Assembly (NCBI RefSeq): GCF_918797505.1
Contig: NC_092798.1
Location: 6,089,501-6,153,500 of the forward strand
DNA length: 64,000 bases
Source: Bemisia tabaci
Lineage: Eukaryota; Arthropoda; Insecta; Hemiptera; Aleyrodidae
Direction of reading: 5' to 3'
Of this stretch, positions 63,296 to 64,000 are shown piece by piece (position 1 is the stretch's first letter; every line of letters starts with the position of its first letter). The notes under the pieces are model-generated. The model searched no databases and had not been told where the DNA came from. It saw only the letters and a list, made by a program, of their open reading frames with translations. A program made the position numbers and the translations under genes.

Positions 63296-63517
63296 GATTC
63301 TACAATATTTTGTGACAAGGAACTACTATTTGGACTATTTATCCCAAAAGGAACTATGTGCGTAGGGTTTGCGTGTAAGATAGTTCCTTTTATCATAAAT
63401 ACGTTCATTTCTGACTCTCTCATAAAAGCACGAATCTGTGCAGGAAAACCGATGGCATATGTGTTTTTCCTAAAATGAGCAAGAACTTCTAGTTCTTTAA
63501 ACGCAAAATGTGTCCAA
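63296..63517. mobile_element. Family H copy split by a G-related hairpin
   Basis: The H left end (ATTTTGTGACAAGGAACTAC) and right part (ACTTCTAGTTCTTTAAACGC, AAAATGTGTCC) flank a hairpin at 63334-63412 (GACTATTTATCCCAAAAGGA / TCCTTTTATCATAAATACGT). Confidence 0.6.
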
Positions 63518-63675
63518 TCAAGTGAATCGCATGCTGCAAAAAGGAACCAGCGTGATTACAGGGTTGTAAAAATGTTAATACTTCATAATCGTCTAAAGGA
63601 TGTCTCAGAATTACAAATATTCTTTGCTTTCCACCAAAAATTTGTTAATTTTAAAGAAGAATAATTGTGTACATT

Positions 63676-64000
63676 TTAATATATATATAACGTCGCTTTA
63701 TAACCACTCTGGCGTTCTACGACACCCAAACGCCACATATGCCTGTCTTCCCAGAGGTTATCGGGCAACTGACACCGCAACATCTCTTCGTCAACGCCCT
63801 GCCGCCAACCCTTTACGGGACGTCCCCGTCGCCTCTTCCCAGGTGGTACCCAATCCAAAACTTGTTTGGGTAACCTCTCCTCCGACATTCTTTGCACATG
63901 TCTATACCAGCATAACTGCCATAACGTCGTACACGATATCTTTTTCAACCTTCATCACCTGGCGAATTCTCTCATTACAGACACGGTCCCGTCTCGAAAT
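63676..64000 (-). pseudogene. LINE (non-LTR retrotransposon) ORF2 C-terminus, broken
   Basis: On the minus strand, 63676-63930 reads WYRHVQRMSEERLPKQVLDW then PPGKRRRGRP and WEDRHMWRLG. This is the pattern found downstream of the reverse transcriptase in many insect LINEs (WYGHVxRMPExRLPKxxLxW, PPGxRRRGRP). Upstream, 63930-64000 reads SRRDRVCNERIRQVMKVEKD in another frame, so a frameshift lies near 63920. An (AT)n run at about 63680-63691 probably marks the 3' tail. The reverse transcriptase itself lies outside the window. Clade not assigned. Confidence 0.85.

Noticed and set aside
1..64000. Bacterial transfer, viral integration or toxin genes
   Set aside because: No operon-like coding density, no viral or retroviral protein motifs and no recognisable toxin sequence; the coding-like traces are the nad4 NUMT, the LINE tail and an unidentified remnant.

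Overview
This window reads as non-coding, repeat-dominated nuclear DNA from an animal, most likely an insect. The evidence is the AT-rich composition, long mononucleotide runs (57 A, 62 T), many short inverted-repeat transposons, a tRNA-derived SINE, the C-terminal end of a dead LINE, and a nuclear copy of a mitochondrial nad4 fragment that reads with TGA=Trp and AGA=Ser. Several families (the CTGCCGTGCTAAGGAA element; the element bounded by CCACTAGACAAGGTACGAAT) resemble whitefly (Bemisia) repeats as I remember them. That identification is recollection and was not tested. I found no intact protein-coding gene, no rRNA, no convincing functional tRNA, no CRISPR array and nothing bacterial. Nearly all open frames lie on the arms of inverted repeats or in low-complexity DNA.

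Layout. 0-10 kb: a 1-kb inverted-repeat element, a degenerate A element whose right end is duplicated, CACTG-ended MITEs, a diverged coding-like remnant with a 3 x 71-bp array, and a 160-bp ATCGAT palindrome. 10-12.7 kb: two GC-rich fold-back structures, four tandem copies of a LINE-like 3' tail with TAC/CCTT microsatellites, then the nad4 NUMT in two tandem units. 13-30 kb: inverted-repeat elements, many nested inside each other (T with A inside; J with K inside; O with H inside; A with B inside, with C inside B), a Helitron-like element and a SINE. 30-46 kb: more A elements, a second Helitron-like copy, a CACTG-ended element carrying two other insertions, a minisatellite-filled CAGGGT-ended element, and a Penelope-like hairpin motif. 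46-64 kb: an 0.8-kb tandem duplication in which one unit carries a 257-bp insertion and the other is the empty site, two segmental duplications, a 98-bp perfect palindrome, and the LINE fragment at the right edge.

The region is best understood as layered transposon insertions. Family letters (A, B, C ...) are my own labels. At least twelve families can be defined from copies inside the window alone, and nesting plus paralogous empty sites give relative insertion order and target-site duplication length. A second theme is a diverged unit of about 70 bp, carrying a GAAGTAT...TTGAAGGCGC box, that recurs as short arrays, palindromes and single copies inside unrelated elements.
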